Shown here one piece after another: positions 28,586 through 38,305 of a DNA stretch of 64,000 nucleotides (the first letter of the stretch is position 1; each line of letters begins with the position of its first letter). The translations under genes and the position numbers were made by a program. Below the pieces are notes generated by a model that was given only the letters and a program-made list of their open reading frames with translations, was not told where the DNA came from and ran no database searches. This DNA is from Verrucomicrobiota bacterium. GTDB taxonomy: Bacteria > Verrucomicrobiota > Verrucomicrobiia > Limisphaerales > JAFGQR01. The stretch spans positions 1-64,000 of the forward strand of contig JAFGQR010000106.1 of the NCBI GenBank assembly GCA_016935555.1, given 5' to 3'.

Positions 28586-29515
28586 TCATGAGCGCCGCCG
28601 CCGGCCCGAGGTTGAGGTCGAGGTGAGGACGCGTTTGGCCGCGGCCAATTCGCGCCGCTTCGCGCGGTTCACTTCCGGGTAGGTGAGTTTGAGCGAGACC
28701 AGCGTTTCGATGACGGCGGCGGCGACGACCAGGCGGGTGAACCACTTGTGATCGGCGGGGACGACATACCAGGGCGCCTCGGGGATGGCGGTGTGGCGGA
28801 TCATGTCTTCGTAGACCTCCATGTAATCGCCCCAAAAGGCCCGCTCCGCCACGTCCCCGGCGGAAAACTTCCAGTTCTTTTCCGGAGTCTCGATCCGTTC
28901 CAGGAAACGCTTCTGTTGTTCCCCTTTGGAGACATGGAGAAAGAACTTGCGGATCACGACCCCGTTCCGGGTCAGGTAACGCTCAAACGCGCGGATGTCC
29001 TGGAAGCGTTCTTTCCAAAGCCGGCGGGTGAGGAGTGCGGAGGGCAGTTTCTGGCGCTGGAGCAGCTCGGGGTGAACGCGGACGACGAGGGTTTCCTCGT
29101 AATAGCTGCGGTTGAAGATGCCGATGTGGCCGCGGTTGGGCAGAACTCTCAGGCAGCGCCAGAGGAAGTCGTGGTCGAGTTCCTCGCCGCTGGGCGCCTT
29201 GAAGGAGTGGACCTGGCAGCCCTGGGGATTGATGCCGGACATGACATGCTTGATGGCGCTGTCCTTGCCGGCGGCGTCCATGGCCTGGAAAATGAGCAGC
29301 ACGGCCCACTGGTCGTTCGCATATAACACGTCCTGCAACTCGGCCAGCGCGCGGATGCCCAGCGCCAGCGCCTCCTTCGCGCGCGGCTTGTCCTCGGAGT
29401 GAAACTGAAGCGTGTCCCCGGGATCGAAATCCTTCAGACGGAACCGATCGCCGCGGGTGACACGGAAGGGGGCGACGAGGTGGCGGGCTTGTTTGAGGAG
29501 GCTCTTGGTTTTCAT
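28586..29515 (-). CDS. ppk2: Polyphosphate kinase 2 family protein
   Basis: 309 aa, a single-domain PPK2. It transfers phosphate between polyphosphate and nucleotides, usually forming NDP or NTP from polyphosphate. Walker A is AMDAAGKD (about 78-85); HVMSGINPQGCQV, EELDHDFLWR and the Walker B block GIFNRSYYEE follow. The GxNPQGCxV and SxEELDHDFLWR blocks resemble the single-domain class that can act on AMP and ADP, but class cannot be settled by eye. The C-terminus is basic and Ser/Thr/Arg-rich. It lies 17 bases after the efflux outer-membrane factor and 46 before ldhA. Confidence 0.93.
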   Translation of the reverse strand: MKTKSLLKQARHLVAPFRVTRGDRFRLKDFDPGDTLQFHSEDKPRAKEALALGIRALAELQDVLYANDQWAVLLIFQAMDAAGKDSAIKHVMSGINPQGCQVHSFKAPSGEELDHDFLWRCLRVLPNRGHIGIFNRSYYEETLVVRVHPELLQRQKLPSALLTRRLWKERFQDIRAFERYLTRNGVVIRKFFLHVSKGEQQKRFLERIETPEKNWKFSAGDVAERAFWGDYMEVYEDMIRHTAIPEAPWYVVPADHKWFTRLVVAAAVIETLVSLKLTYPEVNRAKRRELAAAKRVLTSTSTSGRRRRS

Positions 29516-29532
29516 AGGAGTCGCGGCGGGAG

Positions 29533-31011
29533 TTATGGAGGAGGCGCTGGCGAGGAATCCTTCGGCTGCCAGCCTCCGCCGAGGGCGCGGTAAAGGCTGA
29601 CGACGCCGAGCAGTTCGCGAAGCCGCGCCTGGGCCAGCCCGAGTTCGGCTGCGAACAGTTCCTGCTCGTTGTAAAGCACCTCAAGATAGCTCGTCACACC
29701 CCCTTCGTAGCGGACCCTGGCCAACTCGGCGGCGCCGCGATGCGCCGCCGTGCGTGCTTCCTGACGCGCCCGGAATTCCCGTGCCCGCTCGTAGGCGATG
29801 AGGCTGTCCGAGACTTCACGGAACGCGTTCTGCACGGTTCTGCGGTAGTGGGCGAGCGCCTCGTCGAACCGGGCGCGGGCCAGCTGAAGGTTGCCCCGCA
29901 GGGCGCCTCCGGCAAAGAGCGGCACGGACACCGACGGTCCGAACTGCCAGGTGCGGGCGGGGGCGCTGAAGAGGTCGGACAAGGCGACGGTCTGGTAGCC
30001 GTAGAGGCCGGTAAGGGTGAGTTTTGGGAAAAACGCGGCCCTGGCTTGGCCGATCTCGGCGTTGGCGGCGACCAGTTGCTGCTCGGCGGTGCGGAGGTCG
30101 GGCCGGCGGCCGAGCAGATCCGAGGGCAGGCCCGGCGGGACGCCAACCCCGAGCTTCTGAGAGGCAAATCCCGGACCGCGCGCCAGCGGGCCGGGGTTGC
30201 GTCCGAGCAGAAGACAAAGCTCGTTTTCCTGCTGTTCGACGCGGCGCAGGGTGTCGGCGATGGCGGCTTCGGCGGTGGCGACCATGATCTGCGCCTGGCG
30301 CACGTCCATGAGCGAGGCGACGCCGCCGGTTTCGCGCGCGGTGGTGAGAGCCAGGGAGTCGGTGCTTGCCCGGGATGTGCGCCGGGCGATCTCGAGTTCG
30401 AAGTCCAATTCCAGCAGGGTCAGGTAAGCGATGGCCACCTGAGCCACGAGGGTTTGGCGCACGGTCTGCCGCGCAGCCTCGGTGGCGAGCCATTGGGCGC
30501 GCGCCGCCTCGTTGGCGTGCCGGAGGCGGCCCCACAGGTCCACTTCGTAGGCCGCCATGGTGGCGTCGAGTTCGCCAAACTCATTCTGTGGATCCACGCC
30601 GGGCGGCACGGTGGTGGGGCCGCGTTCGGAGACGCGGGTGGTGACGAGGTTGCCGACGGCGGCCACGGCGGGCATGAGTTGGGAGCGGGTGACGCGTGCG
30701 GCGGCCTGGGCTTGCAACACGCGTGCGGCGGCGATCTGAAGGTCCCAGTTTTGGGCGAGCGCCTCCTGGAGATAGCTGTGAAGTTGCGGATCGTCCATCA
30801 CCTCCCACCAGCCCAAGTCCCCCAGGGACTGGACGGCATCCAAGTCGTTCGTGGTCGACGCGGCGGCACGATACGCAGCCGGCGTGTCGATGGCGGGCCG
30901 CCGGTAGTCGGGGCCGACGGCACAGCCTGCCGCCGCCGCCACGAGCCCCACTCCGGCCACCACGGCCCGGAATCGTCTTCTGCCTGCCGGCTGCCGCCTG
31001 TCGCCGTTCAT
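29533..31011 (-). CDS. RND efflux outer-membrane lipoprotein (OprM/NodT family)
   Basis: 492 aa starting MNGDRRQPAG. The signal sequence ends in a lipobox (AAAAGC, lipidated Cys30), followed by AVGPDYRRP, the usual N-terminus of the NodT/OprM family. Two outer-membrane-efflux repeats make the rest, with the typical PSDLLGRRPDLRTAEQQL block. It forms the trimeric exit duct. The ATG overlaps the pump gene stop (ATGA), so the two are translationally coupled; a longer upstream frame lies inside the pump gene and is rejected. Confidence 0.93.
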   Translation of the reverse strand: MNGDRRQPAGRRRFRAVVAGVGLVAAAAGCAVGPDYRRPAIDTPAAYRAAASTTNDLDAVQSLGDLGWWEVMDDPQLHSYLQEALAQNWDLQIAAARVLQAQAAARVTRSQLMPAVAAVGNLVTTRVSERGPTTVPPGVDPQNEFGELDATMAAYEVDLWGRLRHANEAARAQWLATEAARQTVRQTLVAQVAIAYLTLLELDFELEIARRTSRASTDSLALTTARETGGVASLMDVRQAQIMVATAEAAIADTLRRVEQQENELCLLLGRNPGPLARGPGFASQKLGVGVPPGLPSDLLGRRPDLRTAEQQLVAANAEIGQARAAFFPKLTLTGLYGYQTVALSDLFSAPARTWQFGPSVSVPLFAGGALRGNLQLARARFDEALAHYRRTVQNAFREVSDSLIAYERAREFRARQEARTAAHRGAAELARVRYEGGVTSYLEVLYNEQELFAAELGLAQARLRELLGVVSLYRALGGGWQPKDSSPAPPP

Positions 31012-34000
31012 CCTTGCGCGTCTCCTCCTTTCACGAGAGCCGCGGTGGGGGCGGGGGTAGGGGCGGGCGCGCCGAGGCGTTCGGACCCTTGTTGGACGAA
31101 GACATAGCACACGGGGATGAGGAACAGGCCGACGGCGGTGGCGATGGTCATGCCGAACACGACGCCCGTGCCCATGGTGCTGCGCGCCGCGGCGCCCGAG
31201 CCCGAGGCCAGCATCAGCGGCACGCAGCCGAGAATGAACGCGAACGACGTCATGAGGATCGGGCGGAATCGCAGCGTCGATCCTTCGACGGCGGCGGCGA
31301 GGATGGGGTGGCCCTGGTCACGGCGCATTTTGGCGAACTCGACGATGAGGATGGCGTTTTTGGCGGCGAGGCCGATGAGCATGACGAGGCCGATTTGGGC
31401 ATAGACGTTCAGGTCGGCCTGGCGGGCCACCAGACCGGTGAAGGTGCCCAGGACGACCGTGGGCGTGGCGAGCAGCACCGCGAAGGGCAACGTCCAGCTC
31501 TCGTACTGGGCTGCCAGCAGCAAAAACACAAACAACAGCGCCATCCCGAAAATCATGGGCGCCTGGCCTTCGGATTCTTTTTCCTGCAACGTGAGTCCGG
31601 ACCATGCATGGCCGACTTCGAGCGGCATGGTTTGCATGACTTCCTCGATGGCCTGGAGAGCCTGGGCGGAGCTGTAGCCGGGCGCGGGGGCGCCGAGGAT
31701 TTCGGCGGCGAGATGGAGGTTGAAGCGGGTGGTGAAATTGGGGCCGGACATCTGGCGGATGCTGACCAGGGTGTTGAGGGGAACCATCTGGCCGGTGTGG
31801 TTGCGGACGTAGAAGGCGCCGATGTCGTCCGGCCGGCTGGTGAATCGCGGCTCCGCCTGGAGAAACACCTTGTAGACGCGGCCGAAGCGGACGAAGTCGT
31901 TGACGTAAAGGCCGCTCAGATACGCCTGCATCGTCTGATACACGCTGTCCACCGGCACCCCAAGCGTGCGCGCCTTTTCGCGGTCCAACTCCACCCGCAC
32001 CTGGGGTGTCGATGGCTGGAACGTCGTGCTCAACCGCCCAATCTCGGGCCGTTGGGACGCTGCGGCCATGAACTGCCGGATGTGGGCGGCCAGGTTCTGC
32101 ACGCTGCCGCCGGAAAGGTCCTGCAATTGGAGGGTGAACCCCGACACGTTCCCGTAGCCCGGGAGCGAGGGCGGCCCGAACGCAAACACGCGCGCGCCCG
32201 GGATTCCCAGGAACTGCCGGTTCCACGCGCGGGCGATGGCGTCGGCACGCTGCTCCGGGGACTGCCGCTTCTCCCAGCTATCGAGCCCCACGAACATGAG
32301 CGCGGCGTTGGGAACGTTCTGCGAACTGAGGATGTTCATGCCGGCAAGGCCCAGGGCCGAACGCACGCCCGGGGTGCTGCCGACAACCGCCTCCACCTGG
32401 TGCAGCACCGCGTCGGCCCGCTGCAGCGACGCGCCTTCGGGCAGCTCCGCAGCGATGAAGAGATACCCCTTGTCTTCGTCCGGAATAAAGCCTCCGGGCA
32501 CCGCTTTCGCCAGCAGCGCGATGCCCCCCAGCACCGCAACCAGCAGCAGCATCGAACACGTGGCCTTGCGGACCAGGCCCCCGACGACGCTCCCGTAGCC
32601 CCGGCTGAGACGGTCGAAGGCGGCGTTGAACCCGCGGAACAGGGCGGCCAGCGGGCCGCGTCCTGGGGCGGGTTTGCGGAGCAGCATCGCGGCCAGGGCG
32701 GGGCTGAGGGTGAGGGCGTTGATGGCGGAGAACACGACGGACACGGCGATGGTGATGGCGAATTGCTGGTAGAGACGGCCGGTGACGCCCCCCATGAAGG
32801 CCACGGGCACGAACACCGCGCAGAGGATGAGGGCGATGGCCACGACTGGGCCGGAGACTTCCTTCATCGCCTGGCGCGTGGCGTCGACGGGCGAAAGGCC
32901 ATGTTCGATGTGGTGTTGCACCGCCTCCACAACGACGATGGCGTCGTCCACGACGATCCCGATGGCGAGCACCAGGCCGAACATGGTCAGGGTGTTCACG
33001 CTGAAGCCGAGCAGGGGGAAGACGATGAACACGCCCAGGAGCGACACGGGCACGGTGAGCATGGGGATGAGCGTGGCGCGGAAGCTCTGCAGAAACAGAT
33101 ACACCACGAGAAGCACCAGCCCCATCGCCTCGAGAAGCGTGTGCACAATCTCCTCCATCGACGCCTCGATCGGCAACGTGGCATCCAACACCACCTCATA
33201 CGCCATGCCCGGCGGGAACCGGCCCCGGGCCGACTCCAAAATCCGATTCACGTGGTCCGCCGTCGCGATGGCATTGGCGCCCGGAGCGAGGTAGACGCCC
33301 AGCGCCGCGGCAGGCGCCTGATTGAGGCGCGCACGCAGCGCGTAGGTCTGCGCGCCCAGTTCCACGCGGGCGACGTCCCGGATCTTCACCTGAGAGCCGC
33401 CGGGGTTGGAGCGGACGATGATGTCGCCGAACTCGGCGGGCTCTTTGAGCAAGCCCAGGGTGCGGACGTTATACTGGAACTCCTGGCCGGGGAGGGCGGG
33501 TTCGGCGCCAATGACGCCGGCGGGAGACTGGGCGTTTTGCTCTTGGATGGCGCTGGCGACGTCCTGCGGGGTGAGGTTGAGTGCCGCCATCTTGTCGGCG
33601 CGCAGCCACACGCGCATCGAGTAATCCTGGGCGGTGAAGTTCTGCACGTCGCCCACGCCGGGCACGCGCTTGATGGCATCGACCAGGTTGAGATCGGCGT
33701 AGTTGCCCAGGAACACGGCGTCGTAGGCGTCCTTCGGCCCGGAGAGCCCGATGACCATCAGAATATCCGGGCTGGAACGGTTGACGACCACCCCCTCGCG
33801 TTTGACGGCGTCGGGCAACTGCGCTTCGGCTTGGGCGACGCGATTTTGGGCGTTGACCTGCATGAGGTCGACGTCCGTGCCCACGTCGAAGGTGACGTTC
33901 AACGTCATCTTGCCGTCATTGGCGTTGAAGGATTGGAGGTAAAGCAGCTTGTCGACCCCATTGATCTTGGACTCGAGGGGCGTCGCCACCGATTCCATCA

Positions 34001-34169
34001 CCGCCTCCGCGGCCGCCCCGCGGTAGTTGGCCGTCACCTTGATCAGGGTGGGGCTCACGGTAGGATATTCCGCAATGGGCAGGCGCGACAGCGAAACCAA
34101 CCCCACCAGCACGGTGAGAATCGAGATCACCATCGCCACAATCGGACGGCGGATAAAGAACTCAGCCAT
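31008..34169 (-). CDS. RND multidrug efflux pump, HAE1/AcrB family
   Basis: 1053 aa, the usual AcrB length. It begins MAEFFIRRPIVAMVISILTV, the inner-membrane N-terminal helix. Other family features are the porter-domain start YPTVSPTLIKV, the proton-relay helix with adjacent aspartates (GIVVDDAIVVVEAV), and the second-half membrane block AKNAILIVEFAKMRRDQG. It exports hydrophobic or amphiphilic compounds by proton exchange; specificity cannot be read from sequence. It starts 4 bases after the adaptor stop and overlaps the outer-membrane factor start. Confidence 0.96.
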   Translation of the reverse strand: MAEFFIRRPIVAMVISILTVLVGLVSLSRLPIAEYPTVSPTLIKVTANYRGAAAEAVMESVATPLESKINGVDKLLYLQSFNANDGKMTLNVTFDVGTDVDLMQVNAQNRVAQAEAQLPDAVKREGVVVNRSSPDILMVIGLSGPKDAYDAVFLGNYADLNLVDAIKRVPGVGDVQNFTAQDYSMRVWLRADKMAALNLTPQDVASAIQEQNAQSPAGVIGAEPALPGQEFQYNVRTLGLLKEPAEFGDIIVRSNPGGSQVKIRDVARVELGAQTYALRARLNQAPAAALGVYLAPGANAIATADHVNRILESARGRFPPGMAYEVVLDATLPIEASMEEIVHTLLEAMGLVLLVVYLFLQSFRATLIPMLTVPVSLLGVFIVFPLLGFSVNTLTMFGLVLAIGIVVDDAIVVVEAVQHHIEHGLSPVDATRQAMKEVSGPVVAIALILCAVFVPVAFMGGVTGRLYQQFAITIAVSVVFSAINALTLSPALAAMLLRKPAPGRGPLAALFRGFNAAFDRLSRGYGSVVGGLVRKATCSMLLLVAVLGGIALLAKAVPGGFIPDEDKGYLFIAAELPEGASLQRADAVLHQVEAVVGSTPGVRSALGLAGMNILSSQNVPNAALMFVGLDSWEKRQSPEQRADAIARAWNRQFLGIPGARVFAFGPPSLPGYGNVSGFTLQLQDLSGGSVQNLAAHIRQFMAAASQRPEIGRLSTTFQPSTPQVRVELDREKARTLGVPVDSVYQTMQAYLSGLYVNDFVRFGRVYKVFLQAEPRFTSRPDDIGAFYVRNHTGQMVPLNTLVSIRQMSGPNFTTRFNLHLAAEILGAPAPGYSSAQALQAIEEVMQTMPLEVGHAWSGLTLQEKESEGQAPMIFGMALLFVFLLLAAQYESWTLPFAVLLATPTVVLGTFTGLVARQADLNVYAQIGLVMLIGLAAKNAILIVEFAKMRRDQGHPILAAAVEGSTLRFRPILMTSFAFILGCVPLMLASGSGAAARSTMGTGVVFGMTIATAVGLFLIPVCYVFVQQGSERLGAPAPTPAPTAALVKGGDAQG

Positions 34170-34173
34170 GACC

Positions 34174-35367
34174 TCACTCGTGGGAGGAGCCGGACACAGT
34201 CCCCTTCCGGACCGACTCCGCCCGGGCCACCTCGGCCGCGATCTTCGGTTGCACCCGCCCCCCGTCGCGCACCTTGTGCACCCCCTCGGCCACGATCCGC
34301 TCCCCGGCCTTCAGCCCCCTTTCGACCAGCCAGTCGCTTTCAATCCGGGGGCCAAGCTCGACCTCGCGCTGCGACGTCGTGTGGTCCGCGCCCACCACCC
34401 ACACGAAGGTCTTCCCCTGCAGCTCCACCACCGCCCGCTGCGGCACCACCAGCCGATCCGGACCCGACTCCAGACGAATCCGGGCGCGCGCGAACATGCC
34501 GGGCCGCAGCAGCCCGCGGGGGTTCGGAAACTCCATCCGCGTCCGCAGCGTATCGGTGGCAGGATCCACCGCGCGGTCCACGAAGACCCACCGGCCCGGG
34601 TCCGGATGGGTAAGCCCCTCGGCGAGGATCAACGTCACCGGGATGTCGGCGACGCGGCGCCCGCGTTCCCGCGCTTTGCGTTCGGTTCGCAGGTATTGCT
34701 CCTTGCTGATGCTGCAATAGAACCAGATCGGGTCGAGTGTGGAGATGGTGGCGAGCAGCGTGGGCGTTCCCCTGCCCACCAGGCTGCCCACGGACACCTG
34801 CGCCGCGCCAATCAGCCCGCTCACCGGCGCCCTCACGTCGCAATACCCCAAATCCAACTCCGCAGACGCCACGCGGGCCTCCGCGGACAACACGTTCGCC
34901 TCGCCCACGTCCACCGCGGCTTCGGCGTTTTCCAGGTCCTGCTGCGGAATGGCGCGCTTTTCTGCCAGCGGCCTGAGCCGGGCGACGTCCTTCTCGTATT
35001 TGGTCAACGCCGCTCTCGCCTCGGCGCGCGCGCCTTGGGCCGAGGCGAGCCGTGCCAGCAGCGGCTTCTGATCAAGCGCAAACAGCGGGGCGCCCGCCTC
35101 CACGTTGGTGCCCTCGACAAACAGCACCTTCTCCACAAACGCCTCAACGCGCGCGCGCACCTCGACGTTCTGCGGCGAGTCAAGCTGCCCGATGAACTCC
35201 ACCGTCTGCGTCACATTCGTGGGAACCAGTTCCTGCACCACGACGATCGGAGGCGGCAGCGACACCGGCGCGGAGGGCGGCTTGCACGAGGTCAGGACAA
35301 GAATCGCCATCCCTCCCAGCCCCGCCTTGGAGGCGCGCCGGCTGATTCCTTTGACATCCAAGATCAT
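34174..35367 (-). CDS. RND efflux periplasmic adaptor lipoprotein (HlyD/AcrA family)
   Basis: 397 aa from the ATG at 35367. The N-terminus gives a lipoprotein signal with Cys28 in LVLTSC. The membrane-fusion fold follows: a first lipoyl-type half (VEFIGQLDSPQNVEVRARVE), a coiled-coil hairpin rich in Ala, Glu and Arg, the second lipoyl half (VRAPVSGLIGAAQVSVG), and the beta-barrel and proximal domains. It bridges the pump and outer-membrane factor. The frame runs on to 35664, but that would cross a good promoter (35402-35429) and the alaS start, so the shorter form is chosen. Confidence 0.92.
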   Translation of the reverse strand: MILDVKGISRRASKAGLGGMAILVLTSCKPPSAPVSLPPPIVVVQELVPTNVTQTVEFIGQLDSPQNVEVRARVEAFVEKVLFVEGTNVEAGAPLFALDQKPLLARLASAQGARAEARAALTKYEKDVARLRPLAEKRAIPQQDLENAEAAVDVGEANVLSAEARVASAELDLGYCDVRAPVSGLIGAAQVSVGSLVGRGTPTLLATISTLDPIWFYCSISKEQYLRTERKARERGRRVADIPVTLILAEGLTHPDPGRWVFVDRAVDPATDTLRTRMEFPNPRGLLRPGMFARARIRLESGPDRLVVPQRAVVELQGKTFVWVVGADHTTSQREVELGPRIESDWLVERGLKAGERIVAEGVHKVRDGGRVQPKIAAEVARAESVRKGTVSGSSHE

Positions 35368-35401
35368 GATAAGCTTCAGCAGGAACCGTTGCGACGCGCC
35401 A

Positions 35402-35429
35402 CTCATACCGGTTCTGGACTGCATGTCAA
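35402..35429 (-). promoter_or_regulatory. Sigma70-type promoter for the efflux directon
   Basis: On the minus strand, a perfect TTGACA (35424-35429), a 16-bp spacer and TATGAG (35402-35407, four of six matches). The predicted start near 35395 leaves a leader of about 28 nt before the adaptor ATG at 35367. It lies in the 139-nt divergent spacer with alaS. Confidence 0.6.
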
Positions 35430-35486
35430 GCCGCACGCGGGCCGCACGCGCAAAAACTTGGACTCGCCTTGCGCGGGGCTGTGGGT

Positions 35487-35492
35487 TATGAT
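35487..35492 (+). promoter_or_regulatory. Candidate -10 element for alaS
   Basis: TATGAT, five of six matches to TATAAT, ends 14 bases before the alaS ATG at 35507. That would give a leader of only about 8 nt or a nearly leaderless mRNA. No good -35 lies 16-18 bp upstream; TTGGAC is 23 bp away. No Shine-Dalgarno site is visible before the ATG. Confidence 0.3.
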
Positions 35493-35506
35493 GATCGCTC
35501 GTATCT

Positions 35507-38269
35507 ATGACGTCGTCGGAGATTCGCCAGTCGTTTCTGGACTTCTTCAAGTCGAAGCGGCACACCGTGGTGCCGTCGTCGAGTCTTTTGCCGGACTCGC
35601 CGAACCTGCTGTTTACGAACGCGGGGATGAACCAGTTTGTGCCCATCTTCCTGGGGCGGGTCAAGTGCCCCTACACGCCGGGGCGGGCGGCCGACACGCA
35701 GAAGTGCATCCGGGCCGGGGGCAAGCACAACGACCTGGAGGATGTGGGTCTGGACACGTATCACCACACCTTTTTCGAGATGCTGGGGAACTGGTCGTTT
35801 GGGGATTATTTCAAGAAGGAGGCCATCGAGTGGGCCTGGGAACTCGTCGCCGAAACGTGGCAATTCCCCAAGCACAGGCTCTACGCGACGGTCTACCGGC
35901 CCGGCCCCGGCGAGCCATCCGAGTTCGACCAGGAAGCCCATGACCACTGGGCGCGGCTCTTTGCCGGAGCCGGTCTGGACCCGCAAACCCATATCCGCAC
36001 CGGCGGCAAGCGCGACAATTTCTGGATGATGGGCGAGACGGGACCGTGCGGGCCGTGCTCGGAGTTGCACGTGGACTTGACGCCGAAGGGCGACACGGCG
36101 GGCGCGTTGGTCAACGGGGGCAGTCCCGAGTGCATTGAGATCTGGAACCTCGTGTTCATGCAGTTCAACGCGAATCCGGACGGCAGCTATTCGCCCCTGC
36201 CGGCCCGGAGCGTGGACACCGGCATGGGGTTCGAGCGCGTGACGAGCATCCTGCAATGCACCCGCCAATTCACCGACTTCACCGGCGTCATCTCGAATTA
36301 CGAAACCGACATTTTCCGCCCGCTGTTCCGCCAGATCGAAACGCTCAGCGGGGCGCGCTACGGCTCGACGCTGCCCCGGGACGGATCACCCCTGGCGACC
36401 CGCAACTCCCAGGTCGCGGCCGACGTGGCGTTCCGCGTGATTGCGGATCACATCCGCACCCTGGGCTTTGCGATCGCGGACGGCATTGTGCCGGGGAACA
36501 CGGACCGGAACTACGTGCTGCGCCGGATTCTGCGCCGGGCGGTGCGGTATGGACGGACGCTGGGGTTCCACGAGCCATTCTTCTACAAGCTGGTCCACGT
36601 GCTGGCGGACACGATGGGCGATGTCTTCCCCGAGATCCGGGCAAAACAAAATCACGTCGAGGACGTCCTCCGTGTTGAGGAGGAGGCGTTCAACAAGACG
36701 CTCGACCGCGGCATCGAATTGTTCCACGAGGAGGCTGCGAGCCTCGGGACGCGCCGCCCGACGCCGGCCACGGGCGGCTCCGCCGCGCAGGTGCCCGGCG
36801 AGTTTGCCTTCAAGCTGTATGACACCTATGGGTTCCCGCTGGACCTCACCGAGCTTATGGCGCGCGAGCGGGGCCTGACGGTGGACCGCGGGACGTTCGA
36901 CCGCCTGATGGCCGAGCAGCGCCAGCGCGCCCGAAAGGCGCGCAAGGCGGAAGTCATCGAGCTGTCGCAGCTGGAGTCCACCCCGCCCACCCGCTTCGTC
37001 GGCTTCGACCGTCTGGAGACGCCCGCGAGGGTGCTGGACGTGGTGCGGCTGAAGGACAGGGCGGCGGTCATTCTCGACACCAGCGCCTGCTACGCGGAGA
37101 TGGGCGGGCAGGTGGGCGACACGGGCGAGCTGGCGCACGGCGACCGGCTGTGGCGGATCGCCGACACCCGGAAAAGCGGCCCCACCTGGCTGCACGTCCT
37201 GGAGGAGACACGATGGAGTGCGGAAGGCGGAAGCCAGGCGCCGGAACTGCCGGCCGCAGGCACCGAGGTCCGGCTGACCGTGGACCGCGCGCGGCGGGAG
37301 GCGATTCAGCGGCATCACACGGTGACGCATCTCCTCCACTGGGCGCTGCATGAGGTCGCCAGCCGCGACGCCTCGCAAAAAGGCTCGTTCGTCGGCCCCG
37401 GGAAACTCACCTTCGACTTCAACAGCGCCCCGCTCGCGCCGGAGCAGCTCGCCGACATCGAGCGGCTGGTCAACGAGCGGATTCTCGAAAACGCGCCGGT
37501 CACGTGGACCGAGGTGAAGTACGCCCACGTCAAGGACCGCAAGGACATCATGCAGTTCTTCGGGGACAAATACGGCGAGTGGGTGCGGGTGGTGCAGGTG
37601 GGCGGCAAGCCGGCCGGGCTGGACGGGTATTCGATGGAACTGTGCGGCGGCACGCATACCCGCGCCACGGGCGAGATCGGCCTGTTCCGGATCGTGGCGG
37701 AGAGCGCGATTGCGGCGGGGGTGCGGCGGGTGGAGGCGGTGGCGGGCCTCGAGGCCTATCGGCGGGTGGGCGAGGAGATGGCGTTGATCCAGTCGCTGGC
37801 GGCCAAGGTCAGCGCGCCGCCGGGCGAGCTGGAAAAGAAGATCGACAGCCTGCTGGCCCGGCAGAGGGAAACCGAGAAGCAGCTTCGGGCGCTGGCCCAA
37901 CAACAAGCCGCCCGCACCGCCGCAACCCTGCTGGACCGCGCGCAGCCCGTGAAGGACATCCCCGCCATCATCGCCAACCTGGGCGCCATGGACGGCACGG
38001 CGCTGCAGGATCTGGCGAACGAACTGCGCACCCGGTTCCAGGGGGTGATCGTGCTGGGCGGCGCGGCGGACGACGCGGTGGCGCTGGTGGCGGCGGTGAC
38101 CCCGGCCTTCACCTCCAGGGCCCACGCCGGAAAGATCATCCAGCAGATCGCGCCAATCGTGGGCGGCAGGGGCGGCGGAAAGCCCGACAACGCGCGCGGC
38201 GGCGGCAAGGACGCCACCCGGCTGGATGCGGCGCTGGAGCGGGCACGGGCGCTGTTGGCGGGTGCATGA
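35507..38269 (+). CDS. alaS: Alanyl-tRNA synthetase
   Basis: 920 aa; charges tRNA-Ala and clears mischarged Ser/Gly. The catalytic domain opens with SEIRQSFLDFFKSKRHTVV, FTNAGMNQFVPIFLG and TQKCIRAGGKHNDLEDVG. The zinc-dependent editing site is intact: HxxxH at His604-His608 and CxxxH at Cys713-His717 (CGGTHT). The C-Ala domain ends in a glycine-rich GGRGGGKPDNARGGGKD stretch. The gene is divergent from the efflux directon, and moxR follows after 36 bases. Confidence 0.97.
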   Translation: MTSSEIRQSFLDFFKSKRHTVVPSSSLLPDSPNLLFTNAGMNQFVPIFLGRVKCPYTPGRAADTQKCIRAGGKHNDLEDVGLDTYHHTFFEMLGNWSFGDYFKKEAIEWAWELVAETWQFPKHRLYATVYRPGPGEPSEFDQEAHDHWARLFAGAGLDPQTHIRTGGKRDNFWMMGETGPCGPCSELHVDLTPKGDTAGALVNGGSPECIEIWNLVFMQFNANPDGSYSPLPARSVDTGMGFERVTSILQCTRQFTDFTGVISNYETDIFRPLFRQIETLSGARYGSTLPRDGSPLATRNSQVAADVAFRVIADHIRTLGFAIADGIVPGNTDRNYVLRRILRRAVRYGRTLGFHEPFFYKLVHVLADTMGDVFPEIRAKQNHVEDVLRVEEEAFNKTLDRGIELFHEEAASLGTRRPTPATGGSAAQVPGEFAFKLYDTYGFPLDLTELMARERGLTVDRGTFDRLMAEQRQRARKARKAEVIELSQLESTPPTRFVGFDRLETPARVLDVVRLKDRAAVILDTSACYAEMGGQVGDTGELAHGDRLWRIADTRKSGPTWLHVLEETRWSAEGGSQAPELPAAGTEVRLTVDRARREAIQRHHTVTHLLHWALHEVASRDASQKGSFVGPGKLTFDFNSAPLAPEQLADIERLVNERILENAPVTWTEVKYAHVKDRKDIMQFFGDKYGEWVRVVQVGGKPAGLDGYSMELCGGTHTRATGEIGLFRIVAESAIAAGVRRVEAVAGLEAYRRVGEEMALIQSLAAKVSAPPGELEKKIDSLLARQRETEKQLRALAQQQAARTAATLLDRAQPVKDIPAIIANLGAMDGTALQDLANELRTRFQGVIVLGGAADDAVALVAAVTPAFTSRAHAGKIIQQIAPIVGGRGGGKPDNARGGGKDATRLDAALERARALLAGA

Positions 38270-38305
38270 GTCGTGCTTTGAATCCTGGTGTATTGGTGAC
38301 CTCCC

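Noticed and set aside
30696..34613. 1305-codon plus-strand open frame opposite the efflux genes
   Set aside because: His/Glu/Gly-rich shadow of the RND pump with no motif.
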